Positions 55,391 through 56,086 of a DNA stretch of 56,086 bases are shown here, piece by piece. The position numbers and the translations under genes are program-made. The notes under the pieces were generated by a model that had not been told where the DNA came from, ran no database searches, and saw only the letters and a list, made by a program, of their open reading frames with translations. Location of the stretch: assembly GCA_046328525.1 (NCBI GenBank), contig JAXLWK010000016.1:1-56086 (forward strand), written 5' to 3'. Numbering within the stretch: position 1 is the first letter of the stretch; every line of letters starts with the position of its first letter. Origin of the DNA: JBDHWG01 sp046328525. Lineage in GTDB: Bacteria > Chloroflexota > Anaerolineae > Epilineales > JAHCIE01.

Positions 55391-55433
55391 GGCTGGAATC
55401 TCCCGTCTGATATGGCTGTGTTTGGGCTGACTT

Positions 55434-55462
55434 AATATAAGTGACTTCGCCGTTGCAGTCAA
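55434..55462 (-). promoter_or_regulatory. Promoter of the DUF389 gene
   Basis: On the minus strand: TTGACT, 17 bases, TATATT (five of six each). The predicted start lies about 37 bases before the ATG at 55390. Confidence 0.6.
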
Positions 55463-55475
55463 CCGTTAAGGTGTG

Positions 55476-55970
55476 CTACTGCGGCTCGCCGGTCGGCCCC
55501 GCACCCGCCTCAGCCGCCGCCACTGGCGCGGCCCGCCGCCCCGCCGACTGCCACCATATCGCGCCACCCACGACCCCCGTGCCGGCCATGACGAGCACGT
55601 TCACCACGCCGACGATGAGCAGCAGGCCGACCAGCCCCCAGACATAGCCGAAGGACGCGCCGGGCGGGCTGTACGCGGGTATCCCCAGACTCTGCATGAT
55701 GAGCGCCGAGCGCGTCGGGCCGAGAAATGTCGCAGCGCCCACAGTCCCCAGGATTTGCCCCGCCACCATGAAGATGCCGGCGATCAAGCCGGCCCACATT
55801 CCCGAGCGCATCGCCCCCCGACTCTCCGTCGGCTGATCGAAGTAGCCGCCCATGTAGCCCGCGCCCAGCCCGACCAGCAGGGCGAACGGTGGCAGACAGA
55901 CGGCGCTGATCATGGTGACGCTCGCGCCGAGGCCTAGCGCCAAGAGGCCGAATATGATGCCCGCCTTCAT
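55476..55970 (-). CDS. Small polytopic membrane protein, unknown
   Basis: A 164-residue protein with about four hydrophobic segments: GIIFGLLALGLGASVTMI, the ALLVGLGAGYMGGYF region, GLIAGIFMVAGQILGTVGAA and VWGLVGLLLIVGVVNVLVM. The glycine-rich first segment and the APVAAAEAGAGPTGEPQ tail are low complexity. I do not recognise a family. Similar small proteins with two Gly-rich helical hairpins are annotated as hypothetical. The ATG at 55970 has AAGGAG nine bases upstream. The DUF389 gene follows with its own promoter. Confidence 0.6.
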   Translation of the reverse strand: MKAGIIFGLLALGLGASVTMISAVCLPPFALLVGLGAGYMGGYFDQPTESRGAMRSGMWAGLIAGIFMVAGQILGTVGAATFLGPTRSALIMQSLGIPAYSPPGASFGYVWGLVGLLLIVGVVNVLVMAGTGVVGGAIWWQSAGRRAAPVAAAEAGAGPTGEPQ

Positions 55971-56052
55971 TTCAATAATCTCCTTCAATTCTTTCGCAAA
56001 CAGTCATTGTCGCCGCACGGCGCTTCTTTGACGCTGCGTGGCCTGAGCAATT

Positions 56053-56081
56053 ACTATACTCCCTGGCTAGCGCCGTCGCAA
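56053..56081 (-). promoter_or_regulatory. Promoter of the small membrane protein gene
   Basis: On the minus strand: TTGCGA, 17 bases, TATAGT (four of six and five of six). It lies about 85 bases before the ATG at 55970. Confidence 0.5.
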
Positions 56082-56086
56082 GCCGC

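Overview
The window is a gene-dense, high-GC bacterial chromosome segment with about 48 genes and no rRNA, tRNA, CRISPR array or intact mobile element that I can see. The gene set suggests an aerobic or facultative member of the Chloroflexota or a near relative. That set includes cytochrome c and cupredoxin proteins, a sulfide:quinone oxidoreductase cluster, archaeal-type acyl-CoA mutase large subunits encoded apart from their B12 subunit, a split propionyl-CoA carboxylase, and a giant secreted C25 peptidase. The taxonomic call is inference, not proof.

Layout. 1-1830: a CDP-alcohol phosphatidyltransferase, a truncated copy of its 3' half, an antitoxin with a PIN toxin remnant, and a ~65 bp repeat flanking the debris. 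1881-3916: operon of GrpB, a riboflavin-kinase-like protein and a PHP phosphoesterase. 4126-8821: plus-strand genes for Ogt, thioredoxin reductase, a methyltransferase, a hydrolase, a TetR regulator and an NAD(P)-binding protein. 8881-10744: two membrane-anchored c-type electron carriers, one a cytochrome c-cupredoxin fusion. 10974-16932: minus-strand genes for DUF1801, RdgB, M20 peptidase, an acyl-CoA mutase, an aldo/keto reductase and a hydrolase. 17273-20841: a MalT/LuxR-type regulator facing a small protein gene. 20926-24337: an RDD membrane protein coupled to a protein built from 34 tandem 22-residue repeats. 24562-32015: methylmalonyl-CoA epimerase, a second acyl-CoA mutase, an RNase H-like protein, biotin carrier, biotin carboxylase, carboxyltransferase and acyl-CoA dehydrogenase. 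Together these form a branched-chain/odd-chain acyl-CoA to propionyl-CoA to methylmalonyl-CoA to succinyl-CoA route.

32173-33874: DUF1893, BON-domain protein and thioredoxin. 33998-36839: a sulfur operon (SQR, DUF1641, DsrC/TusE-like, DsrE-like). 37066-40794: a tandem-cyclase/AAA/TPR signalling protein whose best ribosome site precedes an ATA codon. 40912-47460: a 2182-residue secreted beta-helix/C25 peptidase protein with 16 perfect PLDIG repeats. 47652-50330: a haem-binding protein, then cysK-cysE behind a strong promoter and a ~430 nt leader. 50382-55970: aldo/keto reductase, GH63-type glucosidase, a DUF389 membrane protein and a small membrane protein.

Best candidates for something undescribed: the 22-residue repeat protein coupled to its RDD partner, the PLDIG tract, and the cytochrome c-cupredoxin fusion beside a diheme cytochrome with a sorting-signal-like tail. 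Dispersed palindromes sit in many intergenic gaps. Long open frames antisense to the GC-rich genes are treated as codon-bias shadows.
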